The notes under the pieces are model-generated. The model worked only from the letters and a program-made list of their open reading frames with translations, had not been told where the DNA came from and made no database searches. The position numbers and the translations under genes are program-made. From assembly GCA_035532735.1 (NCBI GenBank), contig DATKQM010000024.1, positions 1-64,000 on the forward strand: 64,000 nucleotides of DNA, written 5' to 3'. Of the stretch, positions 34,084-42,361 are shown piece by piece. The stretch's first letter is position 1. Every line of letters begins with the position of its first letter. The stretch is from Chersky-840 sp035532735. Its GTDB lineage: Bacteria; Actinomycetota; Acidimicrobiia; Acidimicrobiales; UBA8190.

Positions 34084-35841
34084 GTGTCCGAGCACCATGA
34101 CGCCGGTGCCCACACCGTCGCCGAGCTGCTGGCCGCCCGCGAGCACGACGACGGTCCGGGACTCCACTTCGACGACACCACCTGGAGTTGGCGCCACGTC
34201 GTGACCGAGAGCCGCCGTCGCGCCGACCTGGCATCGGCGCGGCGCGCGCCGGGCCCGTTCCACATCGGCGTACTGCTCGACAACGTCCCGGAATACCTCC
34301 TGTGGCTGGGTGCCGCCGCGCTGGCGGGCGCCACGGTGGTGGGGATCAATCCCACCCGACGCGGCGAGGAACTGACCCGCGACATCCGCTTCACCGACTG
34401 CCAAATCCTCGTCACCGACCAATCGGGCGCCGCCCTCCTCGACGCCCTGGACCTCGAGGTCCCCGATGAACGCTTCCTGCGCATCGACGGGGCCGACTAC
34501 CGCGCCCGCCTCGACGCGTCGGCGTCCGATTCGGCGGCGTCCGATTCGGCGGCGTCGGCGTCCGGGGCGGCGTCGTCCTGGGCGGTATCGCCCGACGACC
34601 TCCTCCTTCTCCTCTTCACGTCGGGCACCACCGGGAACCCCAAAGCCGTGCGTTGCACCCAGGGTCGACTCGCCGCGATCGCCGGCCGGGCGTCGGAGAT
34701 CTACGGATTCGAACGCCACGACATCTGTTACTGCCCCATGCCGCTCTTCCACGGCAACGCCATCATGGCCCTGTGGGCGCCGGCGCTGGCCGTGGGGGCC
34801 TCGGTGGCGGTGGCGGGCCGGTTCAGCGCGTCACGATTCCTCGCCGATGTCCGACAATTCAGGGCCACCCGGTTCACCTACGTCGGCAAGGCGCTCGCCT
34901 ATGTCCTGGCCACCCCCGAAAGCGACGACGACATCGACAACACGCTGCGCCAGGGATTCGGCACCGAGGCCTCGGGCCCCGACCGCGCCATCTTCGAACG
35001 GCGCTTCGCCTGTCGTCTCGTCGAGGGCTACGGGTCGAGCGAGGGAGGCACCTCTATCAACGTCACCCCCGACACCCCCCCGGGCTCGCTCGGCGTCCCC
35101 CCGCCCACCGACGACGTAGCCGTGATCGATCCCGGCACCGGTCGCGAGTGCGACCGGGCCCGCTTCGACGACGGTGGAGGCCTCGTCAACGCCGGCGACG
35201 CCATCGGCGAGATCGTGAACCGCACCGGCGGGCGAGGCTTCGAGGGCTACTACAAGAACCCCGACGGCAACGCCGAACGAGTCCGCGACGACTGGTACTG
35301 GTCCGGCGACCTCGGGTATCGCGATGAGGCCGGCTTCTTCTACTTCGCCGGCCGCGGCGGGGACTGGCTCCGGGTCGACTCCGAGAACTTCGCGGCCGCG
35401 CCCATCGAACGCGTCGTCGAGCGTTACCCCGACATCGCCGCCGCCGCCGTCTACCCCGTGCCCGACCCCCGCACCGGGGACCAGGTCATGACGACGGTGG
35501 AGCTCCGACCCGGTGTGGCCTTCGACCCCGTCTCCTTTGCCCAGTTCCTCAGGTCCCAACCCGACCTCGGGACCAAGTGGCCGCCGCGTTTCGTCCGGGT
35601 GTCACCGGGGCTCCCGCTCACCGCCACGGGCAAGATCACCAAGGCCTCGCTCCGGGCCGAAGCCTGGCACTGTGCGGACCCCGTCTTCTGGAGCCCCGGG
35701 CGCGGCGAGCTGCACTACCGCCTCCTCACCAACGAGGACCGGGACACCCTGCGCGTCGAATTCGAGGACCACGGTCGCTCGCACCTCCTCGGCGTCGCAG
35801 TCGGGACCCGCTCTCGACGAGCGGGTCCCGACGTGCTCTGA
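34084..35841 (+). CDS. Acyl-CoA synthetase (FadD17-like)
   Basis: 585 residues from GTG 34084. ANL-superfamily adenylating enzyme: P-loop LFTSGTTGNPKAV near residue 177, YGSSEGGTSI (A4/A5 region), WYWSGDLGYRDE (A7), and the catalytic lysine in TGKITKASLRAEAW near the C-terminus. It activates a fatty or other carboxylic acid to acyl-AMP, then acyl-CoA. An Ala/Ser/Asp linker near 146-165 contains an in-frame 15-bp tandem duplication. It lies 64 bases after the anti-sigma gene and 35 bases before pspA; functional linkage to either is unclear. Confidence 0.9.
   Translation: MSEHHDAGAHTVAELLAAREHDDGPGLHFDDTTWSWRHVVTESRRRADLASARRAPGPFHIGVLLDNVPEYLLWLGAAALAGATVVGINPTRRGEELTRDIRFTDCQILVTDQSGAALLDALDLEVPDERFLRIDGADYRARLDASASDSAASDSAASASGAASSWAVSPDDLLLLLFTSGTTGNPKAVRCTQGRLAAIAGRASEIYGFERHDICYCPMPLFHGNAIMALWAPALAVGASVAVAGRFSASRFLADVRQFRATRFTYVGKALAYVLATPESDDDIDNTLRQGFGTEASGPDRAIFERRFACRLVEGYGSSEGGTSINVTPDTPPGSLGVPPPTDDVAVIDPGTGRECDRARFDDGGGLVNAGDAIGEIVNRTGGRGFEGYYKNPDGNAERVRDDWYWSGDLGYRDEAGFFYFAGRGGDWLRVDSENFAAAPIERVVERYPDIAAAAVYPVPDPRTGDQVMTTVELRPGVAFDPVSFAQFLRSQPDLGTKWPPRFVRVSPGLPLTATGKITKASLRAEAWHCADPVFWSPGRGELHYRLLTNEDRDTLRVEFEDHGRSHLLGVAVGTRSRRAGPDVL
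34522..34551 (+). repeat. Two exact 15-bp tandem copies inside the acyl-CoA synthetase gene
   Basis: The unit GCGTCCGATTCGGCG occurs twice in tandem, adding five residues (ASDSA) in frame to a surface linker. Confidence 0.85.
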
Positions 35842-35876
35842 TCGATCCAGCACCCCAGGAGAAAGGCCACACCAGC

Positions 35877-36695
35877 ATGAGCGTCATGAAGAGGTTGTCC
35901 GGGATCGTCCAGGCGAAGGCGAACAAGGCCCTCGACAAGGCCGAGAACCCCGCCGACATGCTCGACCTCTCCTACGAGAAGCAGATGGAGAACCTCACCA
36001 AGGTGCGACGCGCCCTGGCCGATGTGGCCACGGCCCGCAAGCGCCTCGAGCTCCAGGCCACCCAGCTCCAGGCCCAGGCCCAAAAGCTCCAGGACCAGGC
36101 CAAACAAGCCTTGGGCCAAGGCCAGGAAGACCTGGCCCGCCAAGCACTGGCCCGCCGGGCCACCATCGCGGAGCAACTCGAGAGCCTCGGCACCCAGCAC
36201 CAGCAGGTCGAGACCCAGCAGCAACAGCTCGAGACGACGGCCAGTCGGCTCCAGGCACAGGTGGGTGCCTTCCGGACCAAGAAGGAGACCTTGAAGGCGA
36301 GCTACACCGCGTCCAAGGCCCAAGCCAGCATCGGCGAAGCTGTCTCGGGCATCTCCGAGTCGATGACCGACGCCGGCATGACCCTCGACCGGGCCCAGGA
36401 CAAGATCGCCCAGATGCAGGCCCGGGCCGGTGCCATCGACGAGCTCCTCGACACCGGTGCGCTCCCCGACGCCCTGGGCGGCGGGGGCGACGACATCCAG
36501 AAGCAACTCGACGCCACCTCCAAGGCGGGACAGGTGGACGCCGAGCTGGCCGCGCTCAAGGCGGAGATCGGGACGGGAGCCTCCGAGCCCAGTGCCAGCC
36601 TCCCACCCGGCGCAGCGCCCGGCACCAACGGCGGGGCGGCCGCGGCACCGCCGTCGGGCAACGGGACCGCGACACCCGAAGGGAGCAACGGCTGA
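35877..36695 (+). CDS. pspA: PspA/IM30 (ESCRT-III-like) membrane stress protein
   Basis: 272 residues from ATG 35877; AGGAG and AAAGG precede it. The N-terminal helix MSVMKRLSGIVQAKANKALDKAENPADMLD is typical, followed by a long helical hairpin to about residue 190, very rich in Gln (QATQLQAQAQKLQDQ, VETQQQQLETT), and a Gly/Ala/Pro tail. Such proteins polymerise on damaged membranes to limit proton leakage. It overlaps the PspAA gene by one base (TGATG), the actinobacterial arrangement. Confidence 0.92.
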   Translation: MSVMKRLSGIVQAKANKALDKAENPADMLDLSYEKQMENLTKVRRALADVATARKRLELQATQLQAQAQKLQDQAKQALGQGQEDLARQALARRATIAEQLESLGTQHQQVETQQQQLETTASRLQAQVGAFRTKKETLKASYTASKAQASIGEAVSGISESMTDAGMTLDRAQDKIAQMQARAGAIDELLDTGALPDALGGGGDDIQKQLDATSKAGQVDAELAALKAEIGTGASEPSASLPPGAAPGTNGGAAAAPPSGNGTATPEGSNG

Positions 36696-36961
36696 TGATC
36701 GTCCGCATTCTCGGTGAAGGACGCTACGACGTCCCCGACGCTGACCTGCCCGCCATCGAGCAGCTCGACGCCCAGCTCGTCGACGCCCTGGACCGTGGCG
36801 ACGACATCGAATTCGCGACCTCGTTGTCCGACCTCATCGCCCAGGTACGCCATACCGGGACACTGCTGGCCCCCGACGACGTCCGGACCTCGTCACGCGT
36901 CGTTCCCCACGAGGGCGCGACCTTGGAGGAAGTCAGCTCGCTGCTGGCCGAAGAGGCCTGA
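36695..36961 (+). CDS. pspAA: PspA-associated protein PspAA
   Basis: 88 residues. The family start MIVRILGEGRYDVPDADL, central helices with LDAQLVDALDRGD and the end GATLEEVSSLLAEE match the small PspAA proteins that accompany actinobacterial PspA. Molecular role unknown, probably a modulator of PspA assembly. It overlaps pspA and is followed by a 17-bp triple repeat. The usual third partner PspAB was not seen nearby. Confidence 0.88.
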   Translation: MIVRILGEGRYDVPDADLPAIEQLDAQLVDALDRGDDIEFATSLSDLIAQVRHTGTLLAPDDVRTSSRVVPHEGATLEEVSSLLAEEA

Positions 36962-36979
36962 GCCTCTCCGCGCCGGTGA

Positions 36980-37030
36980 CGCGGTTGCTCAGGTGACTCG
37001 GTTGCTCCGGTAGCGCGGTTGCTCAGCTGA
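36980..37030. repeat. Three tandem 17-bp repeats at the end of a leftward gene
   Basis: Units beginning CGCGGTTGCTCAG (36980, 36997 with changes, 37014). The right copy includes the stop codon of the SCO6745-like gene. Copies differ at three to four positions. Confidence 0.8.
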
Positions 37031-37754
37031 CGCCTTTGTGGGCCGTGCCGGCCAGGTCGACGAGCTGGGAGAGCTCGCTGGCGTCGAGGACCGAGTAGGC
37101 GCGGGCCAGGATGCGATTGGTGGACATCTCGGCCTGCTCCCACTTGTCGTGATGCGCCTCCACGTCCGGATAGGGCTCGGCCCACCCGAAGACCTCGGCC
37201 ATGAACGGCGTCTTGATGATCACCGCCTCGAGCGGCTCGAGACCAGCGGCGAGCACCGATGCCCCGTGGACGGCGCCGCGCAACTCGCGCAGCACGTTCA
37301 TCCGTTGCAAGGCCAGCTCCTTGGTGTCGCTCGACTCGGGCATGGCCTTCCACCCCGCGAACAACGGGGCGCACGACGGTGACGCGGCGTCGTTGACCCG
37401 GCCGAGCAGCTCCGCCAATCGGGCATAGTCGACCTCGTCAGGCAGATGGCGATGCGCCCACGTGTAGAGACAGCCCAAGAAGGCCTCGGCTGTCTCACGA
37501 CGCGACATCAACGGCCGGGTGCGCTCCCAGGCGGCGACGATCGAGTCGGGATTGAAGAAGACGAAGGCGGCAGCCACGACCATGCCGTCGACGTCACCGA
37601 GCGCACCGCCGCGTCCCGCTGTGTAGAAGTCGACACCGTCGAAGCCGAGCTCACCCCCCCGCTTGTAGGTCGACCCGGCCAGCATGAAGCCGGCGGGGAG
37701 ATAGGACACGGCGTCGGTACTGGCGCGAGCGGCCTCTTCGGGATTCATGGTCAC
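37023..37754 (-). CDS. SCO6745-like hypothetical protein
   Basis: 243 residues, all-helical composition without membrane spans. The N-terminal pattern AVSYLPAGFMLAG then GFDGVDFYTAGRGGALGDVDGMVVAAAFVFFNP recalls actinobacterial proteins of the SCO6745 type, where a LG-V/FYF-AGRAAPLG block precedes VVAATF-NFAP. Function unknown in the family. It is 42 bases from the start of a TnpB relic that points the other way. ATG 37754 or 37748 may be used. Confidence 0.6.
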   Translation of the reverse strand: MTMNPEEAARASTDAVSYLPAGFMLAGSTYKRGGELGFDGVDFYTAGRGGALGDVDGMVVAAAFVFFNPDSIVAAWERTRPLMSRRETAEAFLGCLYTWAHRHLPDEVDYARLAELLGRVNDAASPSCAPLFAGWKAMPESSDTKELALQRMNVLRELRGAVHGASVLAAGLEPLEAVIIKTPFMAEVFGWAEPYPDVEAHHDKWEQAEMSTNRILARAYSVLDASELSQLVDLAGTAHKGVS

Positions 37755-37796
37755 GCTCCAGGTTCTGGGTGCGGGCCGACGCTACCAGTGAGGGTT

Positions 37797-38068
37797 TATG
37801 GTCCGTACAAAGCGGAAGTCGCTGGTCGTGATGTAATCTCTCAAGACCCTCGCCAGACCTCGCCGCGATGCGCCTCATGCGAGCACCTCGGCCGAAGGAA
37901 TCGGCACAGCCAGGCCGAATTCCGATGTCAGGCATGTGGTCGCGAGGCCACGCGGACGTCAACGCGGCCGAGAACATTTTGCGGGCCGGCAGAGCCCCAC
38001 AGGCGCCAGTCTGTGCGGGGTCAGAGTTCCAGGGACCCACTGCTCTACCAGTGAGGTCGCACCACTAG
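37797..38068 (+). pseudogene. TnpB (IS200/IS605 OrfB) C-terminal relic, frameshifted
   Basis: The frame from 37806 reads YKAEVAGRDVI, TSPRCASC (zinc-ribbon CxxC at 37869), then NRHSQAEFRCQACGREA (second CxxC at 37926), the TnpB C-terminal signature. The sequence continues in another frame from 37949 as HADVNAAENILRAGRAP, which carries the RuvC-III catalytic Asp, and stops at 38068. A single-base loss near 37948 explains the shift. Everything N-terminal of the segment (RuvC-I and -II, wedge, REC) is missing. No tnpA, terminal hairpin or room for an omega-RNA scaffold is left, since an intact gene starts at 38080. It is a dead fragment. Confidence 0.85.
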
Positions 38069-38079
38069 CCTTGGCGTTG

Positions 38080-39009
38080 ATGAAGGTCCGCATCGGAATT
38101 GGCACCGGAACCGCGGCCATGACGGGCGACGCGCTCACCCAGCTCGTCGACGACCTCGAATCGAACGGGTTCGACTCGCTGTGGTGGTCCGACGTCCTCA
38201 CCGTTCCCGGTGACGACCCACTGGCCGCCATGGCCTACGCGGCGGGACACTCCCCGCGCCTCAAGATCGGGACCACCATGGTCCTGCCCGGGCGCAATCC
38301 CGTACGGCTGGCCAAACAGCTCGCAACCCTCGACCGGCTCTCGGGGGGCCGCTTCCTGGTCACCTTCGTCCTCGGACTACGCCGTGCCATGGAGCTCGAC
38401 GCCATGGGCGTCGGGGCCGGCGACCGGGGTCGACAACTCGACGAGCTCCTGCCCTTGTTGCGTCGACTGTGGAGCGAGGACGACGTCGACCATGACAGCA
38501 CCTCGTGGCCACTGCACGGCATCACCGTCGAGCCCAAACCGATGCAACGGCCCTTCGACATCTGGCTCGGGGGCAACGTCCCCGGCGCCTTGCGTCGGTG
38601 CGGCCTTCTCGGCGACGGATGGCTCCCGGCGCTGTGCACCCCCGAGGAGGCCGCGGCCGGACGCGAGGTCATCGAGAACGTGGCGGCAGGTGCGGGCCGG
38701 CGCATCGACCCGGAGCACTTCGGCGTGAGCATCGGCTACACGCTCCTGGACCCCCCTGAACAGCTCCTGGGCGCCGTGGTCGCCCGCCACGCCAAAGCCA
38801 CCCGCGCCCAACCGGGTACAGGAGGTGACCCGGACACGACCGATGTTCGTGACCTCGTGCCTGTCGGCGTCGACGGGCTGCGCCGGCTCATCGGGAGATT
38901 CGTCGACCTCGGATTCTCGAAGTTCGTCCTGCGACCCCTCATCCCTCCCACGTCGTTCGGCGACGAGCTCAAAGCGCTCGCCGACGGGGTCCTCGACCTC
39001 CAGAGCTGA
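38080..39009 (+). CDS. LLM-class, probably F420-dependent, oxidoreductase
   Basis: 309 residues from ATG 38080. Luciferase-like TIM barrel: VRIGIGTGTA at strand 1, DSLWWSDVL at strand 2, KIGTTMVLPGRNPVRLAKQLATLDRLSGGR (typical strand 4/helix 4 segment), PFDIWLGGNVPGALRR at strand 6 and FSKFVLRP near the end. Actinobacterial members mostly use reduced F420 rather than FMN, but the cofactor cannot be proved from sequence. It begins a rightward group with two SRPBCC genes. Confidence 0.85.
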   Translation: MKVRIGIGTGTAAMTGDALTQLVDDLESNGFDSLWWSDVLTVPGDDPLAAMAYAAGHSPRLKIGTTMVLPGRNPVRLAKQLATLDRLSGGRFLVTFVLGLRRAMELDAMGVGAGDRGRQLDELLPLLRRLWSEDDVDHDSTSWPLHGITVEPKPMQRPFDIWLGGNVPGALRRCGLLGDGWLPALCTPEEAAAGREVIENVAAGAGRRIDPEHFGVSIGYTLLDPPEQLLGAVVARHAKATRAQPGTGGDPDTTDVRDLVPVGVDGLRRLIGRFVDLGFSKFVLRPLIPPTSFGDELKALADGVLDLQS

Positions 39010-39067
39010 GAGGACCGCCACGGCGCTGCCGTAGCATCCTGCGGGACCGTTCAAGGATGGAGGGGCA

Positions 39068-39448
39068 ATGGCCAAGGCACGTGCAGAGATCGACATCGAC
39101 CGACCGGCCGACGAGGTGTGGGCCGTGGTCGGGGACTTCGGCGGCATCGGCAAATGGATGCCGGGGATCGAGTCGTGTCACCTCGACGGCGACGACCGGG
39201 TGCTCAAGATGGGCTCGATGGAGGTCATCGAACGGCTCGAGCGACGCGACGAGCAAGCCCGTGAACTCATCTACGGGATCGTCGGGGGTGTGCCTGTCAT
39301 CAACCACAAGGCCACCATCACGGTGACACCCCAGGGCTCGGGCTCGCACGTCACCTGGGATGTGGACGTCGACGACGAGATGCTCGACTTGATGCACCAG
39401 GTCTACCAACAGAGCCTGCAGGCGCTGAAAGAACACGTGGCGGGCTGA
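39068..39448 (+). CDS. SRPBCC family protein (polyketide cyclase/dehydrase type)
   Basis: 126 residues. Family pattern KARAEIDIDRPADEVWAVVGDFGGIGKWMPG at the start, ELIYGIVGGVPVINHKATITV in the middle and a C-terminal long helix. It should form a hydrophobic ligand cavity. GGAGGGGCA precedes the ATG. The stop overlaps the next SRPBCC gene by one base (TGATG). Confidence 0.85.
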   Translation: MAKARAEIDIDRPADEVWAVVGDFGGIGKWMPGIESCHLDGDDRVLKMGSMEVIERLERRDEQARELIYGIVGGVPVINHKATITVTPQGSGSHVTWDVDVDDEMLDLMHQVYQQSLQALKEHVAG

Positions 39449-39900
39449 TGGCCCGGCGCTACGAGTTCGAAGGATCAGCCCGGTCCACGGCGTCGGCCCA
39501 GATGATCTGGCCGTTGGTCGGCGACGTCTCGCGCTGGAAGGAATGGACGCTCATGACCCGGTCCTACCTGCTGCGTGAGGGAGATCCAGCCCCCGACGGC
39601 ATGGGGGCGTTGCGCCGCTTCGCTGTCGGCCCGGGCGGGAGCACGGAAGAGGTCGTGGTCTGGGACCCGCCCCACCACCTGGGGTACGTGGCGGTGAAAG
39701 GGCTCCCGGTGCGTCACTACCGGGCGGATGTCCATCTCGACGAGGACGGGACCGGCACCGTCGTGACGTGGCGCTGCAGCGTCGAGCCACTCATCCCGGG
39801 CACGGGTGCGATGTTGCGACTGGGACTGCGCACCATGGTGCGCAGCTTCGCCCGGGGCCTGTGCCGGTACGCGGACCAGCTGGACCTCAAAGACGCCTGA
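39448..39900 (+). CDS. SRPBCC family protein
   Basis: 150 residues, a second Bet v1-like fold: EFEGSARSTASAQMIWPLVGDVSRWKEW at the start, VVWDPPHHLGYVAVKGLPVRHYRADV, and an amphipathic C-terminal helix LGLRTMVRSFARGL. Different subfamily from the preceding gene, so likely not a recent duplicate. Probably cotranslated with it. Ligand unknown. Confidence 0.82.
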   Translation: MARRYEFEGSARSTASAQMIWPLVGDVSRWKEWTLMTRSYLLREGDPAPDGMGALRRFAVGPGGSTEEVVVWDPPHHLGYVAVKGLPVRHYRADVHLDEDGTGTVVTWRCSVEPLIPGTGAMLRLGLRTMVRSFARGLCRYADQLDLKDA

Positions 39901-39929
39901 GGGACCGGCGACGCTCCCGGCTCCCGGGG

Positions 39930-40382
39930 CTACGGCTTGTCGTCGGGGTGCCGCACCACCACCACGGGGCACGGCGCGTGCGCGGCGCAGTACTCACTGA
40001 CCGACCCCAGCAGCATGCCCGCGAAGGCACCGTGGCCTCTGCTCCCTACGACCAGAAGCTCTGCGCCCTTGGCCGCGCCGGTCAGGACGAAGGCGGGGTG
40101 GCCCTCGCTCACTCGCAGGTGCACGACCACGCCGGGGTCGGCACCGAGCACGGTGTCGATGGTCGCGCGCACCGCCTTCTCGGCGTCGGCATTGGGGTCG
40201 AAGTCAGACGGATAGGGCGGCGCCCATCCCAGTGTCGGCGGGTACTCCCACGTCGTCACCACGGTGAGCTCGGCGCCGGTGAGCTTGGCCTGATCCGCCG
40301 CCCATCGCAGGGCGCGCCTCGAGGGCTCGGACCCGTCCACACCCACCACGATCATCGGTGATGCTCCCGCTGTCGCATGCAT
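39930..40382 (-). CDS. Universal stress protein UspA family
   Basis: 150 residues from ATG 40382 (ATG 40355 leaves the fold intact). MIVVGVDGSEPSRRALRWA at the start and the ATP-binding signature GSRGHGAFAGMLLGSVSEYCAAHAPCPVVVV at the end. Not closely similar to the UspA at 18133. Convergent with the SRPBCC pair; 30 bases between stops. Confidence 0.9.
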   Translation of the reverse strand: MHATAGASPMIVVGVDGSEPSRRALRWAADQAKLTGAELTVVTTWEYPPTLGWAPPYPSDFDPNADAEKAVRATIDTVLGADPGVVVHLRVSEGHPAFVLTGAAKGAELLVVGSRGHGAFAGMLLGSVSEYCAAHAPCPVVVVRHPDDKP

Positions 40383-40454
40383 CTCACTCCATCTCCCGTC
40401 CGTCTCGTCGATCCCATCATGCCGGAGGCGAGCCGACCCTCGGACCCGCCCGCC

Positions 40455-41159
40455 TCAGGCGCCGAGCTGTTGGCGCAGGTCGTCGAGAACACGGCGCAGC
40501 GCATCCACCTCGGCGCGCAATTCCGTCACCTCGACCCGCAACGCGCTGACCTCGTTCGATGCTGCTGCCCCTCTCTCGTCGCGGCGCGTCGGGGCCGGGA
40601 TCGGGCTCGGGCTCGCCGACGTCACCAGCCCGGGAGCGCCTTCGGGCTCGGACCGCGCCGCGGTGTCGGGTCCACCCAGGAGCTGTCCGTAGCGATCTTC
40701 CTTCTGCCCCGGGCCCCGAGGAAGCGGCACCACCAGGGGCTCGGCGCGAGCGGCCAGTGCGTCGAGCTCGGCCTGGACTTCGGAAGGATCGGAGAATCGA
40801 ACCATGCGCTCGGTCCTGCTCCGCAGCTCCCCCGGGGTCTGCGGACCCCGCAGCATCAGCACCGCCAACAACGCCAAGGGGCGTGTCTCGAGTCCCCATG
40901 CCTCGTCGAGGGTGTGGCCGTAGCGAAGGGCGGACCGTCCGTGTGACGGGTGGACGAACCTCACCAGCCCCTTCGTCTTCACACTGGTCACCGCCGCTTC
41001 GGCGCTGGGCTCGTCGTAGGCGACCACGGGATCACGATTGGACGACTGGCTGCACGCCAACGTGAGGGCGTTGAGCGTGAGTGGGTACTGCTGGGGGGTC
41101 GTGAGCTGTTTCTCGACGAGGCTCCCGAGCACCCGGATCTCGGCAGGGGAGAGGTCCAT
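40455..41159 (-). CDS. DUF480 (YceH-like) winged-helix protein
   Basis: 234 residues from ATG 41159. Two winged helix-like repeats, with LSPAEIRVLGSLVEKQLTTPQQYPLTLNAL at the start, ACSQSSNRDPVVAYDE, and LAVLMLRGPQTPGELRSRTERM in the second repeat; FSDPSEVQAELDALA closes the conserved part. A Pro/Ser linker leads to a C-terminal coiled coil (about 200-234). YceH function is unknown, though the fold suggests DNA or protein binding. Divergent from a VOC gene. Confidence 0.88.
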   Translation of the reverse strand: MDLSPAEIRVLGSLVEKQLTTPQQYPLTLNALTLACSQSSNRDPVVAYDEPSAEAAVTSVKTKGLVRFVHPSHGRSALRYGHTLDEAWGLETRPLALLAVLMLRGPQTPGELRSRTERMVRFSDPSEVQAELDALAARAEPLVVPLPRGPGQKEDRYGQLLGGPDTAARSEPEGAPGLVTSASPSPIPAPTRRDERGAAASNEVSALRVEVTELRAEVDALRRVLDDLRQQLGA

Positions 41160-41243
41160 TGCGAATGAGCATATGGGCGTCGGTGGGGAATAGTGGGCGC
41201 TCCCGGCCGGTTGTGGCAGGTGGCCGCGCGTGGAGGAGAAGAC

Positions 41244-41705
41244 ATGGAAGTCAAAGAGCTCGGGCATCTCGTCTTGTACGTCCGTAATCTGAAGCGTTCG
41301 GCCGCCTTCTACCGCGACGTCCTGGGATGGCGACAGCTGGCGCCCACCGACGACCTGGGACTGCCCGCCGCGGCCTTTTCGGCACCGTCGAACCGGACGC
41401 ACCACGAGCTCCTGCTCATCGAAGTGGGCGAGGAAGCCCAGTCGTTGCCGACCGGTCGACACGTCGGGCTCTACCACTTCGGCCTCAAGGTCGGCGACAC
41501 CGACGACGAGCTCCGGGACGCGCTACGGACCGTCCAAGAGGCGGGCGCGACGGTGGTGGGGACGAGTGATCACACCGTGACCCACAGCCTCTACATCCTC
41601 GATCCCGACGGCAACGAGATCGAGCTCTACATCGACGTCCCCGGTGTGGATTGGAAGACCGACCCGTCTGTGCTGTTCAGCCCTATCCGGTCGTTGGCGC
41701 TCTAA
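41244..41705 (+). CDS. VOC family protein (glyoxalase/extradiol dioxygenase fold)
   Basis: 153 residues from ATG 41244, which has GGAGGAGA eight bases upstream. Two beta-alpha-beta-beta-beta modules: ELGHLVLYVRNLKRSAAFYRDVLGW with metal-ligand His, then HHELLLIEVG, GLYHFGLKVGDTDD with second His, and YILDPDGNEIELYID with the Glu ligand. Metal-dependent dioxygenase or isomerase is possible; substrate unknown. Confidence 0.87.
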   Translation: MEVKELGHLVLYVRNLKRSAAFYRDVLGWRQLAPTDDLGLPAAAFSAPSNRTHHELLLIEVGEEAQSLPTGRHVGLYHFGLKVGDTDDELRDALRTVQEAGATVVGTSDHTVTHSLYILDPDGNEIELYIDVPGVDWKTDPSVLFSPIRSLAL

Positions 41706-41732
41706 CCGTTCGCCCATCTTACCTGCGGATCC

Positions 41733-41761
41733 TTGACACCAAGACGGCGAACTGTTCTAGT
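41733..41761 (+). promoter_or_regulatory. Candidate promoter
   Basis: TTGACA (41733-41738), 17-base spacer, TCTAGT (41756-41761). It lies in a local AT-richer stretch after the VOC stop and could drive the small frame at 41824 and the ABM gene. Sequence match only. Confidence 0.35.
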
Positions 41762-41823
41762 GCCGGGGGTGGGTGCGCAAGGGCTCGCCGTCGACCCCGA
41801 CGATGGGGTAGTCATGTCGAACG

Positions 41824-41955
41824 GTGCCGACGCCGAAAGATCATCGCGATCTAGTTCGTGCTTACGAGCGCCAGCCCCATTACGTGGCACCAGCGGCCCT
41901 CGAGGCAATCGACGACAACGTCAAGACGGCCGAGAAGCTCGAGTCGACGTTCTGA
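41824..41955 (+). CDS. Possible 43-residue protein or 3' remnant of a gene
   Basis: GTG 41824 opens a 43-codon frame ending seven bases before the ABM start. The peptide (YERQPHYVAPAALEAIDDN, then KTAEKLESTF) has ordinary protein composition and G/C third positions in its second half. No SD is clear and no family is recognised, so it could equally be the decayed C-terminus of a lost gene. Confidence 0.3.
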   Translation: MPTPKDHRDLVRAYERQPHYVAPAALEAIDDNVKTAEKLESTF

Positions 41956-41962
41956 TTCGGCC

Positions 41963-42295
41963 ATGAACCACTCGGCCGGGCCCGATCGATCGCGGATCGT
42001 CACCGTGTTCCGATCGCGGCTCCGGCCCGAGTCCGCCGACGAGTACCACGCCACCGCGCGACAGATCTTGGAGCTCGCCCGAACCATGCCCGGGTTCGTG
42101 GACTTCAAGAGCTTCGAAGCCGACGACGGAGAGCGCGTCTCGATCATCACGTTCGAGTCCGTCGAGACCCAGCGCGCCTGGCGGGACGATCCCGAGCACC
42201 AGGCCGCGCAGCAGATGGGCCGCGACCGCTTCTACGCCTCCTACGACATCTCGGTGGCCGAAGTCATGGGCGAGCACCACTTCCCATACCCGTAG
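41963..42295 (+). CDS. Antibiotic biosynthesis monooxygenase (ABM) domain protein
   Basis: 110 residues from ATG 41963. Dimeric alpha-beta barrel of the ABM type: IVTVFRSRLRPESADEYHATARQILELARTMPGFVDFKSFEADDGERVSIITFESVE, then AWRDDPEHQAAQQMGRDRFY. Such proteins are cofactor-less monooxygenases or ligand-binding; function here unknown. Frame sequence before the ATG is unrelated. Confidence 0.85.
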   Translation: MNHSAGPDRSRIVTVFRSRLRPESADEYHATARQILELARTMPGFVDFKSFEADDGERVSIITFESVETQRAWRDDPEHQAAQQMGRDRFYASYDISVAEVMGEHHFPYP

Positions 42296-42361
42296 CTGTC
42301 GAGCGGTGCCAATGGTGGTACCCCGGGGCCCGGAGGGGTGCTGGCCGCACCGGAGCCGGGC

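Noticed and set aside
37446..37796. Upstream part of the frame leading into the TnpB relic
   Set aside because: It is antisense to the SCO6745-like gene and has no TnpB similarity; the homology begins near 37797.
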